From Staphylococcus microti (GTDB lineage: Bacteria; Bacillota; Bacilli; Staphylococcales; Staphylococcaceae), in assembly GCF_000934465.1 (NCBI RefSeq), contig NZ_JXWY01000013.1, forward strand, positions 1 to 37,179: a stretch of 37,179 nt of DNA, given 5' to 3'. Made by a program: the position numbers and the translations under genes. The notes beneath the pieces are model-generated. The model saw only the letters and a list, made by a program, of their open reading frames with translations, did no database searches and was not told the DNA's origin. This document shows, in pieces, positions 14,178 through 22,671 of the stretch (position 1 is the first letter of the stretch; each line of letters opens with the position of its first letter).

Positions 14178-14600
14178 ATGATACCAAAATTTAGAGTGTG
14201 GGATAGCAAAGAACAGCGAATGTTGTATCCAGGCGACTATACAATGGAAATTGATAAATGGGGCGTACACATACACGGTAATAACAATCAAGTTATATCT
14301 GTTGATGAGCGCGAAGATGTCATGCAGTCGACGAATTTTTACGATAAAGATAACGTTGAAGTATTCGAAGGGGATGTTGTACGTTTCAAATTTCCTTATG
14401 ATCGCAGACAGAAAGCGTTAGGCGTTATTGTTCACAGAAAAGATAAAGCTTGTTTTGGTATTTATACGACTCTGACTGATGAAGAATATGAACTTTACCG
14501 AATTACAGCAAAGCATCACTTCGAAGTGATTGGAAATAAGCACGAGAATCCAGAATTGATAAAAATGATAGAGAGGTTGAGAGAAGATGCCGGAATTTGA
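14178..14600 (+). CDS. YopX-family protein
   Basis: A 140-residue protein matching YopX: the opening PKFRVWDSKEQRMLYPGD, the central MQSTNFYDKDNVEVFEGDVVRFKF and a closing beta-strand domain (HHFEVIGNKHENPEL). Common accessory protein of Gram-positive phages, function unknown. SD AAGGAGAG. Confidence 0.88.
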   Translation: MIPKFRVWDSKEQRMLYPGDYTMEIDKWGVHIHGNNNQVISVDEREDVMQSTNFYDKDNVEVFEGDVVRFKFPYDRRQKALGVIVHRKDKACFGIYTTLTDEEYELYRITAKHHFEVIGNKHENPELIKMIERLREDAGI

Positions 14601-14790
14601 AGAACGCTTTGAAGATCTCGCTAAAGTACGTAAACAACGTGACGACTACAAAGATAAGCTAGAAAAAGTGGTTGAGCTGTTTGTAAATCATATCAACTAC
14701 AAGTTAGCAATAGCTCACAATCAATGGTATATCAACTTAAGACACAAGCTAGATGCAATTTTATATAACGAAAAGGAGAATGAGAAATGA
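14587..14790 (+). CDS. Small helical hypothetical protein
   Basis: A 67-residue charged protein overlapping YopX by 14 bases. Residues 3-35 form an amphipathic coiled-coil helix (FEERFEDLAKVRKQRDDYKDKLEKVVELF). No family recognised. Confidence 0.6.
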   Translation: MPEFEERFEDLAKVRKQRDDYKDKLEKVVELFVNHINYKLAIAHNQWYINLRHKLDAILYNEKENEK

Positions 14791-14960
14791 ACAATCGTTT
14801 AGATTTATTAATCGCACTTTGTGATGAGTATAAAAGGTTACTTGAAGAATACAAGCAGAATAGACCTGGTGGTGTATCGAGAGCAAGATTAGAACGCACA
14901 GCATTAGTACTAAGACAAACAACACTTGAGTTTGAAAAAGGAGGAATAGGCAATGACTAA
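14787..14960 (+). CDS. Small helical hypothetical protein (57 aa)
   Basis: ATG 14787 overlaps the previous stop by four bases behind AAAAGGAGAATG. The 57-residue product is helical (LLIALCDEYKRLLEEYKQ, SRARLERTALVLRQTTLEFEK) and its end overlaps the dUTPase start by eight bases, the GGAGG for dUTPase lying inside it. Confidence 0.6.
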   Translation: MNNRLDLLIALCDEYKRLLEEYKQNRPGGVSRARLERTALVLRQTTLEFEKGGIGND

Positions 14961-15504
14961 TCAGTTAACAGTTGACCAATTTAAAGAACTACTTCAAATA
15001 CAAAAGGAATTCGATGACAGCATACCAACATTAAATTTAAACGATAGCAGAATCGCATACATTGTTGAATTTTTTGAATGGTTTAACACACTTGAGACTT
15101 TTAAAAATTGGAAGAAAAATCCGGGCAAAACGTTAGAAGTACAACTCGATGAACTAGCAGACATGTTAGCTTTTGGTTTAAGTATAGCGAATCAACTTAA
15201 TACACATTCTGAAGACTTGAGTAAGGTTTATAGAATGATGATTGATAATAATAATGTAGTTGCTAGCACAAAGTATATATTGCACAACTTTTTAGGATCT
15301 TACATGACTACTTTACTTCTTAAGCAATTTAAACTTGATGAATTTGAAAAAAAATGGCTTGGTCGCTCATGTGTAGTTTTACCAATTGGCATAGCTTACA
15401 GATTATATTCAATCGATCAACTTATTGAAGCTTATAAAAAGAAAATGGAGCGTAACCATGCACGACAAAATGGCACAACAGACGTCGAAAAAGGATACGT
15501 CTGA
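14953..15504 (+). CDS. dut: Dimeric dUTPase (MazG-like fold)
   Basis: A 183-residue all-helical dimeric dUTP pyrophosphatase. Metal and nucleotide motifs are visible: EFFEWFN (about residues 36-42), QLDELADMLAF (about 64-74) and the C-terminal YKKKMERNHARQNGTTDVEKGY. It converts dUTP to dUMP and keeps uracil out of phage DNA. In staphylococcal phages dimeric Dut also acts as the inducer that removes Stl repressor of SaPI islands; whether this one does is not visible. Confidence 0.92.
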   Translation: MTNQLTVDQFKELLQIQKEFDDSIPTLNLNDSRIAYIVEFFEWFNTLETFKNWKKNPGKTLEVQLDELADMLAFGLSIANQLNTHSEDLSKVYRMMIDNNNVVASTKYILHNFLGSYMTTLLLKQFKLDEFEKKWLGRSCVVLPIGIAYRLYSIDQLIEAYKKKMERNHARQNGTTDVEKGYV

Positions 15505-15547
15505 AAAAGACATACTAGAAAGAGTAAAGGAAGTGTTGGGTAAATGA
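15458..15547 (+). CDS. 29-residue overlapping peptide
   Basis: ATG 15458 lies inside the 3' end of the dUTPase gene in another frame, and the TGA overlaps the rinB ATG (ATGA). Product 29 residues, very Lys/Asp-rich (MHDKMAQQTSKKDTSEKD). The overlaps on both sides suggest a real coupled gene, but there is only a weak SD. Confidence 0.4.
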   Translation: MHDKMAQQTSKKDTSEKDILERVKEVLGK

Positions 15548-15717
15548 GTATTAAAAGAACGATAAAGAAAGCAGAATTACTGATCAGTGCAATCCTATTT
15601 ATTTTATCGGTGTATGAACTGTATGTTCGTCTTACTGCGAACGATGAAGTGGATGAGGCATTCAGCATGTTAGATCAACTTGACTTAAATAATTTTAGAG
15701 CGGAGGTTAGTGATTAA
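15544..15717 (+). CDS. rinB: RinB-like transcriptional activator
   Basis: A 57-residue protein with the RinB layout: basic start, one hydrophobic helix (LLISAILFILSVYELYV), the TAND-EV motif and the terminal FRAEVSD. In S. aureus phages RinB is a short regulator encoded just before RinA. It lies 187 bases before rinA, as expected. Confidence 0.75.
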   Translation: MSIKRTIKKAELLISAILFILSVYELYVRLTANDEVDEAFSMLDQLDLNNFRAEVSD

Positions 15718-15761
15718 CGTTTAAAGTGATATTTAGAACAAGACTGAAAGAGATTATTGTG

Positions 15762-15884
15762 ATGCCAGTGACAAAAACGACTCCGCAACAAAAAAAGGAG
15801 TTTGTAGAATACTTACAAGATTTTTATAAGACCCACAAAATATTAATGCTTCCAATGCATACGCAGATTGAGTTTATAGATTAA
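15762..15884 (+). CDS. Small hypothetical protein before rinA
   Basis: A 40-residue protein from ATG 15762 (GTG 15759 is also possible, and the frame is open from GTG 15726). Sequence PVTKTTPQQKKEFVEYLQDFYKTHKILMLP is a compact amphipathic helix pair. SD is weak (GAAAGAG). Position between rinB and rinA. Confidence 0.5.
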   Translation: MPVTKTTPQQKKEFVEYLQDFYKTHKILMLPMHTQIEFID

Positions 15885-15903
15885 AAATGGGGGTTAGTGA
15901 ATA

Positions 15904-16323
15904 ATGACATTGAGAAAGTCGACTATTAATTATTTAGAAAGTGAGTTGCGTAATTATCCGTACATGGATAGAGATATAAACAGAGTACGAGAAGAAGTAT
16001 TGCACCCTTGGTCACCAACCGATGAAAATATCGGGGGCGGTAAATCTACAGAAACAATCAGCGTAACCGAAATTAAAGCGACAAGAGTTGTGAATGATAG
16101 ACGGCTAGCACAACTAACAAGGCTTAAAGTAGCAATAGAGGCTGTTTATAATGAAACAACAGATGAAGGGCGCAAATTAATGGATTTATACTATTTCACT
16201 AAGCCTAGAACGTTAAATCTAACAGGTGTTGCTAATGAGTTATATATAAGTAAAACTATCGCTTATGATTTGAGAAAAGGTATTTTATCGTCTTTAGCCG
16301 ACCAATTAGGCTTAATTCATTAG
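15904..16323 (+). CDS. rinA: RinA-family late transcription activator
   Basis: A 139-residue activator. The N-terminus (STINYLESELRNYPYMDRDINRVREEVLHPWSPTDENIGGG) and C-terminal sigma-like HTH (YYFTKPRTLNLTGVANELYISKTIAYDLRKGILSSLADQLG) follow S. aureus RinA closely. RinA turns on packaging, structural and lysis genes. Its target should be the region 16324-16560, directly downstream. Confidence 0.92.
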   Translation: MTLRKSTINYLESELRNYPYMDRDINRVREEVLHPWSPTDENIGGGKSTETISVTEIKATRVVNDRRLAQLTRLKVAIEAVYNETTDEGRKLMDLYYFTKPRTLNLTGVANELYISKTIAYDLRKGILSSLADQLGLIH

Positions 16324-16327
16324 TCGA

Positions 16328-16377
16328 CGGAAAAATCCCGGAAAAATGAGCTCACTTTATGTGTAATAATGTTAGTG
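16328..16377 (+). promoter_or_regulatory. Candidate late promoter with RinA-type direct repeats
   Basis: CGGAAAAAT occurs at 16328-16336 and 16339-16347, 11 bp apart on one face of the helix. A -10-like TGTAATAAT lies at 16362-16370 with no -35 consensus, typical of an activator-dependent promoter. The position between rinA and terS is where RinA acts in S. aureus phages. Confidence 0.5.
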
Positions 16378-16423
16378 TACAGAAATGTACAACGATGTTC
16401 TTCAGGTTGTTGTTTGGTAATTT

Positions 16424-16459
16424 GTTTTATCACTCTGTAATTTGAGGTATGCGTGCGGT
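16424..16459 (+). CRISPR. CRISPR-repeat-like sequence, locus C (late leader)
   Basis: GTTTTATCACTCTGTAATTT followed by GAGGTATG. Against the SaCas9-type repeat as I remember it, 25 of the first 28 positions agree. It lies in the rinA-terS gap, would be in the leader of the late transcript, and is followed 34 bases later by a terminator. No array or spacer copies. Confidence 0.5.
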
Positions 16460-16492
16460 TTTCTCCTTTCTAATCTAAATACTGTGTTCGTA

Positions 16493-16517
16493 TAGGCGCC
16501 CTTGAGGCGTCTTTTTG
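16493..16517 (+). terminator. Terminator in the late leader
   Basis: GGCGCC-CTTGA-GGCGTC forms a 6-bp stem (one G-U) followed by TTTTTG. It stands between the late promoter and terS, so it either ends a short leader RNA or must be read through for late expression. Confidence 0.6.
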
Positions 16518-16570
16518 TATTCAAATCTAAAGAGTAGTTAACGTAAAGGCGTGTGATAATGTGAAAACAA

Positions 16571-17065
16571 TTGATTAAATTAACGCAAAAACAAGAAAAT
16601 TTTGTATTGGGGCTCATCGAAGGAAAAAGCCAACGTAAAGCTTATATTGATGCAGGATATTCTACCAAAAACAAAAGTGATGATTATATAGATAAATCAG
16701 CTAGTTTATTACTAAAAAATAGTAAGGTTTTAGTAAGGTACGAAGAATTGCGTCAAGAAATAGCTGAACAATCAAAATGGACACGCCAAAAGGCTTTTGA
16801 AGAGTATGAGTGGCTTAAGAATGTATCGAAAAACGAAATAGAAGCTGAAGGAGTTAGAAAAGCTACTGCTGATGCATTTTTGTCTAGTTTAGATGGCATG
16901 AATAGAATGGCATTGAACACTGATGAATTAACTAACAAGAAAATCGAAACAGAGATTAAGATGCTAGAGAAGAAAATTGAACAGCTGGACAAAGGTAATG
17001 ACGGACAAGAAGACAAAATTAAACAGCTACACGATGCAATTACAGGAGTGATTGTTGATGGATAA
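16571..17065 (+). CDS. terS: Terminase small subunit
   Basis: A 164-residue DNA-recognition subunit of the packaging motor. N-terminal HTH domain (LTQKQENFVLGLIEGKSQRKAYIDAGYS) matches the Terminase_2 family; a coiled-coil oligomerisation region (TNKKIETEIKMLEKKIEQLDKG) follows. The only usable start is TTG 16571, with no clear SD. A five-codon frame from GTG 16561 ends across it, so coupled re-initiation is possible. Overlaps terL. Confidence 0.85.
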   Translation: MIKLTQKQENFVLGLIEGKSQRKAYIDAGYSTKNKSDDYIDKSASLLLKNSKVLVRYEELRQEIAEQSKWTRQKAFEEYEWLKNVSKNEIEAEGVRKATADAFLSSLDGMNRMALNTDELTNKKIETEIKMLEKKIEQLDKGNDGQEDKIKQLHDAITGVIVDG

Positions 17066-18278
17066 ACTTAAGTCTTTATATACAGACAAACAGATAGAAA
17101 TTTTGAAAGAAACAGTGAATAGAGATTGGTTTATGCTGATTAATCACGGTGCTAAGCGTACAGGAAAAACAATCTTAAACAACGATTTGTTTTTACGTGA
17201 ATTGATTCGTGTGAGAAAAATAGCTGATGAAGAAGGAATCGAGACTCCGCAATACATTCTTGCTGGTGCGACTTTAGGTACAATACAAAAAAACGTACTG
17301 ATAGAGCTTACTAACAAATATGGGATAGAGTTTAACTTTGATAAGTTCAATTCGTTTATGTTGTTTGGAGTACAAGTTGTTCAAACAGGTCATAGTAAAG
17401 TAAGCGGTATTGGTGCAATACGTGGTATGACGTCGCATGGCGCATATATTAACGAGGCTTCACTTGCACATGAAGAAGTGTTTGATGAGATTAAATCGCG
17501 TTGCAGTGGTACTGGCGCACGTATATTAGTCGATACCAACCCAGACCACCCCGAACATTGGTTGTTGAAAGATTATATCGAGAATGTAGATCCAAAAGCA
17601 GGCATACTTAGTTATCAATTTAAACTTGATGACAATAACTTTTTAAATGATAGGTATAAAGAATCTATTAAAGCTTCAACACCTTCTGGCATGTTTTATG
17701 AGAGGAATATTAACGGCATGTGGGTATCGGGCGATGGTGTTGTGTACTCCGATTTCGATTTGAATGAAAATATAATAACCAAAGATGAATTAAGTGAGAT
17801 ACCAATGAAAGAATATTTTGCTGGCGTTGACTGGGGATATGAACATTATGGATCAATTGTCTTGGTTGGTAGAGATTTCAAGGATAACTTTTATCTGATA
17901 GAAGAACATGCATATCAACATAAATTTATAGAAGACTGGATAACCATAGCTAAAGATATCATCAATCGATACGGAGACATTTATTTTTATTGTGATACTG
18001 CAAGAACGGAACACATAAAAGATTTTAAACGAAACAAAATATTAGCTAAGAACGCAGATAAAAGTAGATTATCTGGTATCGAGATGATTGCAAAGTTATT
18101 TAAGATAAATCGGTTGTTCGTTGTATACGAGAACATGGATAGATTTAAAGAAGAAATATACAAATATGTATGGCATAAAACAAATGGAGAGCCGATTAAA
18201 GAAAATGATGACGTACTTGATGCGCTTAGATATGCGATATATACACATACAAAGAAAAAAGGAACTGGATTCCGTTAA
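17058..18278 (+). CDS. terL: Terminase large subunit
   Basis: A 406-residue packaging ATPase/nuclease from ATG 17058 (AGGAG upstream; TTG 17052 less likely). Walker A GAKRTGKT at residues 31-38, Walker B HGAYINEAS, coupling motif VDTNPDH. The RNase H-like nuclease has acidic residues in AGVDWGYEHYG, FYCDTA and DDVLDALRYA. It cuts and pumps DNA into proheads, like SPP1-type headful terminases. Confidence 0.97.
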   Translation: MDKLKSLYTDKQIEILKETVNRDWFMLINHGAKRTGKTILNNDLFLRELIRVRKIADEEGIETPQYILAGATLGTIQKNVLIELTNKYGIEFNFDKFNSFMLFGVQVVQTGHSKVSGIGAIRGMTSHGAYINEASLAHEEVFDEIKSRCSGTGARILVDTNPDHPEHWLLKDYIENVDPKAGILSYQFKLDDNNFLNDRYKESIKASTPSGMFYERNINGMWVSGDGVVYSDFDLNENIITKDELSEIPMKEYFAGVDWGYEHYGSIVLVGRDFKDNFYLIEEHAYQHKFIEDWITIAKDIINRYGDIYFYCDTARTEHIKDFKRNKILAKNADKSRLSGIEMIAKLFKINRLFVVYENMDRFKEEIYKYVWHKTNGEPIKENDDVLDALRYAIYTHTKKKGTGFR

Positions 18279-18291
18279 AAGGAGTGAGTAG

Positions 18292-19641
18292 ATGTATCCA
18301 GCTGAACCGACTGAAACTGAAAAGATGTTAGATTTTATTAAGCCGAAATATGAAACGATGCCAGAATATATTGATAGGCTGATTAGAGAGCATACTGTTG
18401 ATTTAGACGATTTAAGTTTAGGCGAGAAGTATTATAATCATCATCCGGACATATTGTCTGAAGAAGCGCCTAAAGATGCGACGGGTACGGTAGATCCACT
18501 AAAACCAGATAATCGACTGTTTGTGCCCTATCATCGCATTCTGGTAGACCAGAAGGTAGGTTATGCGATTGGTAACCCTGTAACGATTTATCACGAGAGC
18601 GACAAAATTACGGAGCTGATTCACGATACACTGACAGATGATTTTGATGATCGCTTAATTGATATTTTGACGGCTGCAAGTAATAAGGGGATTGAATGGT
18701 TGCATGTGTATGTGGATGAAGAAGGAATGTTGAGTACAATGCGTGTGCCGGTTGAGCAGTCGATTCCGATTTATAAAAATAAAGAGCGTACGGAATTGGT
18801 TGAGTTTATTCGTGTTTATATGCATGAAGGGGTCAAACGTGTGGAGCATTGGACGCCTGAAGATGTTACATATTATATGTATCACGAAGGTCAGTTAGTG
18901 TTTGATTTTTATAATGGCGAGGAGAATCCTACAACTCATTTGGATAACTATTCTTGGGGGCGTATTCCGTTTATCCCTTTTAAAAATAATACGGAGGAAA
19001 CATCTGACGTACTGGCTATTAAAACATTGGAAGATGCGTATAACAGACGTCTATCTGATTTACAGAATACGTTTGATGAGAGTGTTGAATCAGTGGATGT
19101 GCTAACGAATTATGAAAGTGAAGACTTAAGTGATTACAAGCGTAAAAAGCGTTACTATAAAGCGATTAAAGTGGACGATGAAGGTGGAATAGATACGTTG
19201 ACACACGAGATACCAGTCGATTCATCTGAACGCTACTTGAATATGTTGCATGAAAAGATTATTTTTGCAGCGCAAGCGGTTGATTTTGATAATGACAAGT
19301 TTGGTAATAGTCCTTCTGGTATTGCGCTGAAGTTTTTATATAGCAACTTAGATTTAAAGGTTCGAAAGTTAGTGCGTAAAACACAGGTTGCTTTACGTGA
19401 ATTGATGTGGTTTATTTACGAGCATCACAATATTCAAGGTGATTACAAAGATGTGAGCATCGAATTTAAGTTCAACCGCATGACGAATGAGTTAGAACAA
19501 ACACAAATCGCAAGTATGTCACAAACGTTATTATCAGAAGAAACGCTTGTATCCAACCACCCATGGGTTATTGATCCAACGGCAGAGTTAGAACGCATAC
19601 ACTTGAACGGTGTTGATGTTAATGCAGAAGGAAATATTTAA
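18292..19641 (+). CDS. Portal protein (SPP1 family)
   Basis: A 449-residue portal. Typical blocks: MPEYIDRLIREHTVDLDDLSLGEKYYNHHPDIL, the DNRLFVPYHRILVDQKVGYAIGNPVTI block, NNTEETSDVLAIKTLEDAYNRRLSDLQNT and GIALKFLYSNLDLKVRKL. It forms the dodecameric ring through which DNA enters and leaves. SD AAAAGGAG. It overlaps the minor head gene. Confidence 0.96.
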   Translation: MYPAEPTETEKMLDFIKPKYETMPEYIDRLIREHTVDLDDLSLGEKYYNHHPDILSEEAPKDATGTVDPLKPDNRLFVPYHRILVDQKVGYAIGNPVTIYHESDKITELIHDTLTDDFDDRLIDILTAASNKGIEWLHVYVDEEGMLSTMRVPVEQSIPIYKNKERTELVEFIRVYMHEGVKRVEHWTPEDVTYYMYHEGQLVFDFYNGEENPTTHLDNYSWGRIPFIPFKNNTEETSDVLAIKTLEDAYNRRLSDLQNTFDESVESVDVLTNYESEDLSDYKRKKRYYKAIKVDDEGGIDTLTHEIPVDSSERYLNMLHEKIIFAAQAVDFDNDKFGNSPSGIALKFLYSNLDLKVRKLVRKTQVALRELMWFIYEHHNIQGDYKDVSIEFKFNRMTNELEQTQIASMSQTLLSEETLVSNHPWVIDPTAELERIHLNGVDVNAEGNI

Positions 19642-20551
19642 ATTAATTGAGTCGCTTATCAATGCTACATCTGATGAAGCGGCTAAAATTATTTTGGCGC
19701 AGTTGAGTGTCATTTTGGAGATACTTGATAAGTTGTTTAATAAGTATCGGTCTGATGATCCACATATCACATGGACAGAATTCAATAAATACAATAGATT
19801 GCAAAAAGAGTTAGATGTCATTGATAGGTTGCTGGAAGGTGCTTATTCAGAAGTCATTGAGATGATAAGAAACTCAAAAGAAAATATAGAGATTGAAAAC
19901 TATTACAGACATATGCATATGTTTGATATGTCGAGTGATATTGATTTGTCTAATGCAGATATTTTGTATGCGCAAGCGAAGAAATCACTCGAAAACCCAA
20001 TCGAATATATCCGCTTGGAATCAACGTTTGAGAAGCATCGTAAACGAACAATCAAGCGATTAACGGGTCATATTGCGAATGGCGTGATTCAAGGTAAAGG
20101 TTACAACGATATTGCAAATGATATAACGTATTCGATGGGCATGAGTGCAAGACAAGCTAAAATGGTTGCTCGTACTGAAACGGGGCGTGCACAGAGTGAA
20201 TCACAAGAGGTTGCTATACAACAAGCTGAGAAGTATGGTGCGCGTATTAAGGGGTATTGGGATGCAACGCTGGATTTACGTACACGAGCATCGCATGCGC
20301 ATATGGATGGCAAAGAAGTCAATGATAAAGGTGTGTTTGTAGTAGGTCAGTCTGTAGGTCCAGCACCTAGATTATTGGTAGGACCGGATAGTGCAAGTCA
20401 GAATATTAATTGCAGATGTAAGAAGTTGCTTACTGTTAATGGTCATAAGCCGAAGAAAAGAAGTGCACGTGATATTAACGGAAAGAGCATTCAAGTTGAT
20501 TATCAGACGTATGACGAGTGGCATAAGAATTTTGATCAAGAAAATAGTTAA
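19616..20551 (+). CDS. Minor head protein (SPP1 gp7 / MuF-like)
   Basis: About 311 residues from ATG 19616; GTG 19610 and ATG 19622 are alternatives and none has a clear SD, so translation is probably coupled to the portal gene it overlaps. The C-terminal MuF/gp7 domain shows ARTETGRAQSESQ, GYWDATLDLRTRASHAHMDGKEV and the closing NINCRCKKLLTV. In SPP1 this protein sits with the portal and affects DNA ejection. Confidence 0.92.
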   Translation: MLMQKEIFKLIESLINATSDEAAKIILAQLSVILEILDKLFNKYRSDDPHITWTEFNKYNRLQKELDVIDRLLEGAYSEVIEMIRNSKENIEIENYYRHMHMFDMSSDIDLSNADILYAQAKKSLENPIEYIRLESTFEKHRKRTIKRLTGHIANGVIQGKGYNDIANDITYSMGMSARQAKMVARTETGRAQSESQEVAIQQAEKYGARIKGYWDATLDLRTRASHAHMDGKEVNDKGVFVVGQSVGPAPRLLVGPDSASQNINCRCKKLLTVNGHKPKKRSARDINGKSIQVDYQTYDEWHKNFDQENS

Positions 20552-20654
20552 GTTCACTTTGAATATCGTCCTGAACATGACGTTAAAAGGTTTATTTTTT
20601 GTACGAAAATCTTCGTGGCGTTGCACGTTAAAAACGTAAAGAGGAGTTAGATGT

Positions 20655-21230
20655 ATGGAATTTAAAGCGTTATTAGAGAAGTATAAGAACGGTGATGTTG
20701 AACAAGACGCGGTATTAGATGCGGTTGATGCTTTGAAGTCTGATATGGTACCACGTTCTCGTTTGAATGATAAGAATGAAGAGATTGAAGCATTGAATGC
20801 AGAGCTAGAGAAGCGTAATGATCAAATCACTGAACTTCAAAAATCGGTGGGTGATAATGAAGCGTTACAAAGTAAGTTAAAAGAATATGAAGATAGTAAT
20901 GCTAAGCATGCGGATGAGATGAATGAGTTGAAGTTGCACACAGCAATTAAGTTGGCAGTTGCAAAAGATGCGAATGATGCAAATGATGTGTTGACGTTGT
21001 TGGATAAAGATAGTTTGACGCTGAAAGATGATGGGACGGTTGATGGTTTAGAGGATGCTGTCAAAGCGTTGAGAGAAGCTAAGCCTTATTTGTTCGGCGC
21101 AAATAAGCTGAAAGGTAAAACGCCTATTGAAGGTGGTCAACCGAAATTAACACGTGAGCAGATTATGAATATTCAAGATCCGGTGCAACGTCAAAAAGCG
21201 ATTAAAGAGAATATGAATTTATTTAATTAA
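20655..21230 (+). CDS. Capsid scaffolding protein
   Basis: A 191-residue acidic, helical protein: start MEFKALLEKYKNGDVEQDAVLDAVDALKSD, a long coiled coil (NDKNEEIEALNAELEKRNDQITELQKSV), and a basic C-terminus (LTREQIMNIQDPVQRQKAIKENMNLF) that binds coat protein. Matches phage minor structural GP20-type scaffolds and lies directly before the coat gene. SD GAGGAG. Confidence 0.9.
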   Translation: MEFKALLEKYKNGDVEQDAVLDAVDALKSDMVPRSRLNDKNEEIEALNAELEKRNDQITELQKSVGDNEALQSKLKEYEDSNAKHADEMNELKLHTAIKLAVAKDANDANDVLTLLDKDSLTLKDDGTVDGLEDAVKALREAKPYLFGANKLKGKTPIEGGQPKLTREQIMNIQDPVQRQKAIKENMNLFN

Positions 21231-21246
21231 AGGAGTGTCTATTATT

Positions 21247-22182
21247 ATGGTAGAAAGATTAAAGTTAAACTTACAACATTTTGCTAATCAAGAGTTCCCT
21301 GAGCAAAATTTACAAACGATGGCAAGTTTGGATAAATTTAAAGAGAAATCGGTTGATTTTACGTATCGTTTTGAAAAGTCGTTAAAGGATTTCCAACAAG
21401 CGATTGGTGTATCGAATCTGATGCCTGTTACGGAAGGTATGACAATTAAGCTATATAATGGTATGGATGTTGAGTTGGCTGACGGTGACGTGGCAGAAGG
21501 TGACTTAATCCCGCTTTCTAAAGTAACGCCTAAAGTTGAAGAAACGAAAGAGATTAAGTTGAAAAAGTATCGTAAGGCGACGTCTGGTGAGGCGATTCAA
21601 AAGTACGGCTTAGATCAAGCGATTGATAAGACGGATGCAGCACTTGTAAAAGAGATTCAAAAGAATGTGCGTAAAGAATTATTCACGTTGATTCAATCGG
21701 GTAGCGCACAGACGAATTTAAACCCGGCGAATGGCTTACAAGGTGCGTTAGCGACGGCTTGGGGTTCTTTACAAACGGTGTTTGAAGATGATGCAATTAA
21801 GACGGTGGTGTTTGCAAACCCAAATGATATTGCGCAGGCGATTGCTGATAAGAAAATGACGTTAGAAAGTGCGTTCGGTTTGCAGTATTACACTGATTTA
21901 ACAGGTACGATTGTGTTTTCAACAACGCAAGTTGAGAAAGGAACGATTTATGCGACGGCGGCTGAAAACTTAGTGATTGCTTATATTCCGGCTGGTACGT
22001 CAGAGTTAGGACGTTCATTTGCGTTAACGTCTGATAACACAGGTTTCTTAGGTATGACACACTTCTTACATCACGAGACATTGACGCATCAAACGTTATT
22101 AGTTTCTGGTGTGTTGATGTTCCCTGAGCGCTTAGATGGTGTCGTTAAGATTAGCTTAGCGAAAGCAGAAGCTAGTGTATAG
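21247..22182 (+). CDS. Major capsid protein
   Basis: About 311 residues; ATG 21247 follows AAAGGAG by 11 bases and is preferred over GTG 21235. The start MVERLKLNLQHFANQ carries the LNLQHFA motif seen at the N-terminus of many Gram-positive coat proteins. HK97-fold features: N-arm, ALVKEIQKNVRKELFTLIQSGSAQTNL spine-helix region, and C-terminal HHETLTHQTLLVSGVLMFPERLDGVVKIS. Confidence 0.93.
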   Translation: MVERLKLNLQHFANQEFPEQNLQTMASLDKFKEKSVDFTYRFEKSLKDFQQAIGVSNLMPVTEGMTIKLYNGMDVELADGDVAEGDLIPLSKVTPKVEETKEIKLKKYRKATSGEAIQKYGLDQAIDKTDAALVKEIQKNVRKELFTLIQSGSAQTNLNPANGLQGALATAWGSLQTVFEDDAIKTVVFANPNDIAQAIADKKMTLESAFGLQYYTDLTGTIVFSTTQVEKGTIYATAAENLVIAYIPAGTSELGRSFALTSDNTGFLGMTHFLHHETLTHQTLLVSGVLMFPERLDGVVKISLAKAEASV

Positions 22183-22194
22183 GAGTGATGCGCA

Positions 22195-22377
22195 ATGGTT
22201 AAGTTCAAAGTGTTGCATCATATCACGTTGAATAAAGAAGGGATTCGACCACGTCAAGGCGATGTGGTCGATTTGCCTGTTAAGCGAGTCAATGAGATTC
22301 ATAAGCAACTTGAAAGTACTGAATTTGCACACAATCTACCTTATTTTGAACGTGTGGATGAGGATAAGAAAGGGTGA
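22195..22377 (+). CDS. Small head protein of unknown function
   Basis: A 60-residue basic protein (FKVLHHITLNKEGIRPRQGDVVDLPVKRVNEIHKQLESTEF). The short beta start followed by a helix is like small head-region proteins found after the coat gene in SPP1-like phages. SD AGGAGTGAT. Confidence 0.65.
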   Translation: MVKFKVLHHITLNKEGIRPRQGDVVDLPVKRVNEIHKQLESTEFAHNLPYFERVDEDKKG

Positions 22378-22381
22378 TTAG

Positions 22382-22669
22382 ATGACCCCTGATGATGTGA
22401 GAGCGATTAACGAATGGTCTAAAGCGCAATACGATGATGCGCGTTTAAATGTGCTAATTGAGAAGTATATTGGTGTTGCAGAAGCGTATTGCAATCATGA
22501 GTTTTCAGAGCCGTATCCGGAAGGTGTTCAGTTGTTTGTGGCGAAGTCTATCAAGCAGTTTGAAATCGAGTTTTTATCGGGTCGTTCAATGGGTTCTGTG
22601 AGTTACACGTTTAAAGATGATGTAGGCTTGACGCAGTATTTGAAGCGGTATAGAAAGATGGTGTGGTAA
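22382..22669 (+). CDS. Head-tail connector (gp6-like)
   Basis: A 95-residue helical connector/adaptor: MTPDDVRAINEWSKAQYDDARLNVLIEKYIGVAEAYCN, then GVQLFVAKSIKQFEIEF. Fits the gp6-like head-tail connector family that stacks on the portal. Starts four bases after the previous stop. Confidence 0.82.
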   Translation: MTPDDVRAINEWSKAQYDDARLNVLIEKYIGVAEAYCNHEFSEPYPEGVQLFVAKSIKQFEIEFLSGRSMGSVSYTFKDDVGLTQYLKRYRKMVW

Positions 22670-22671
22670 GT

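Noticed and set aside
13600-14291. Minus-strand open frames opposite the lipoprotein gene
   Set aside because: No SD, unlike neighbouring coding, fully overlapped by well-supported plus-strand genes.
20552-20654. Regulatory element between minor head and scaffold genes
   Set aside because: A 100-bp AT-rich gap with no convincing hairpin plus U-run, promoter or repeat.
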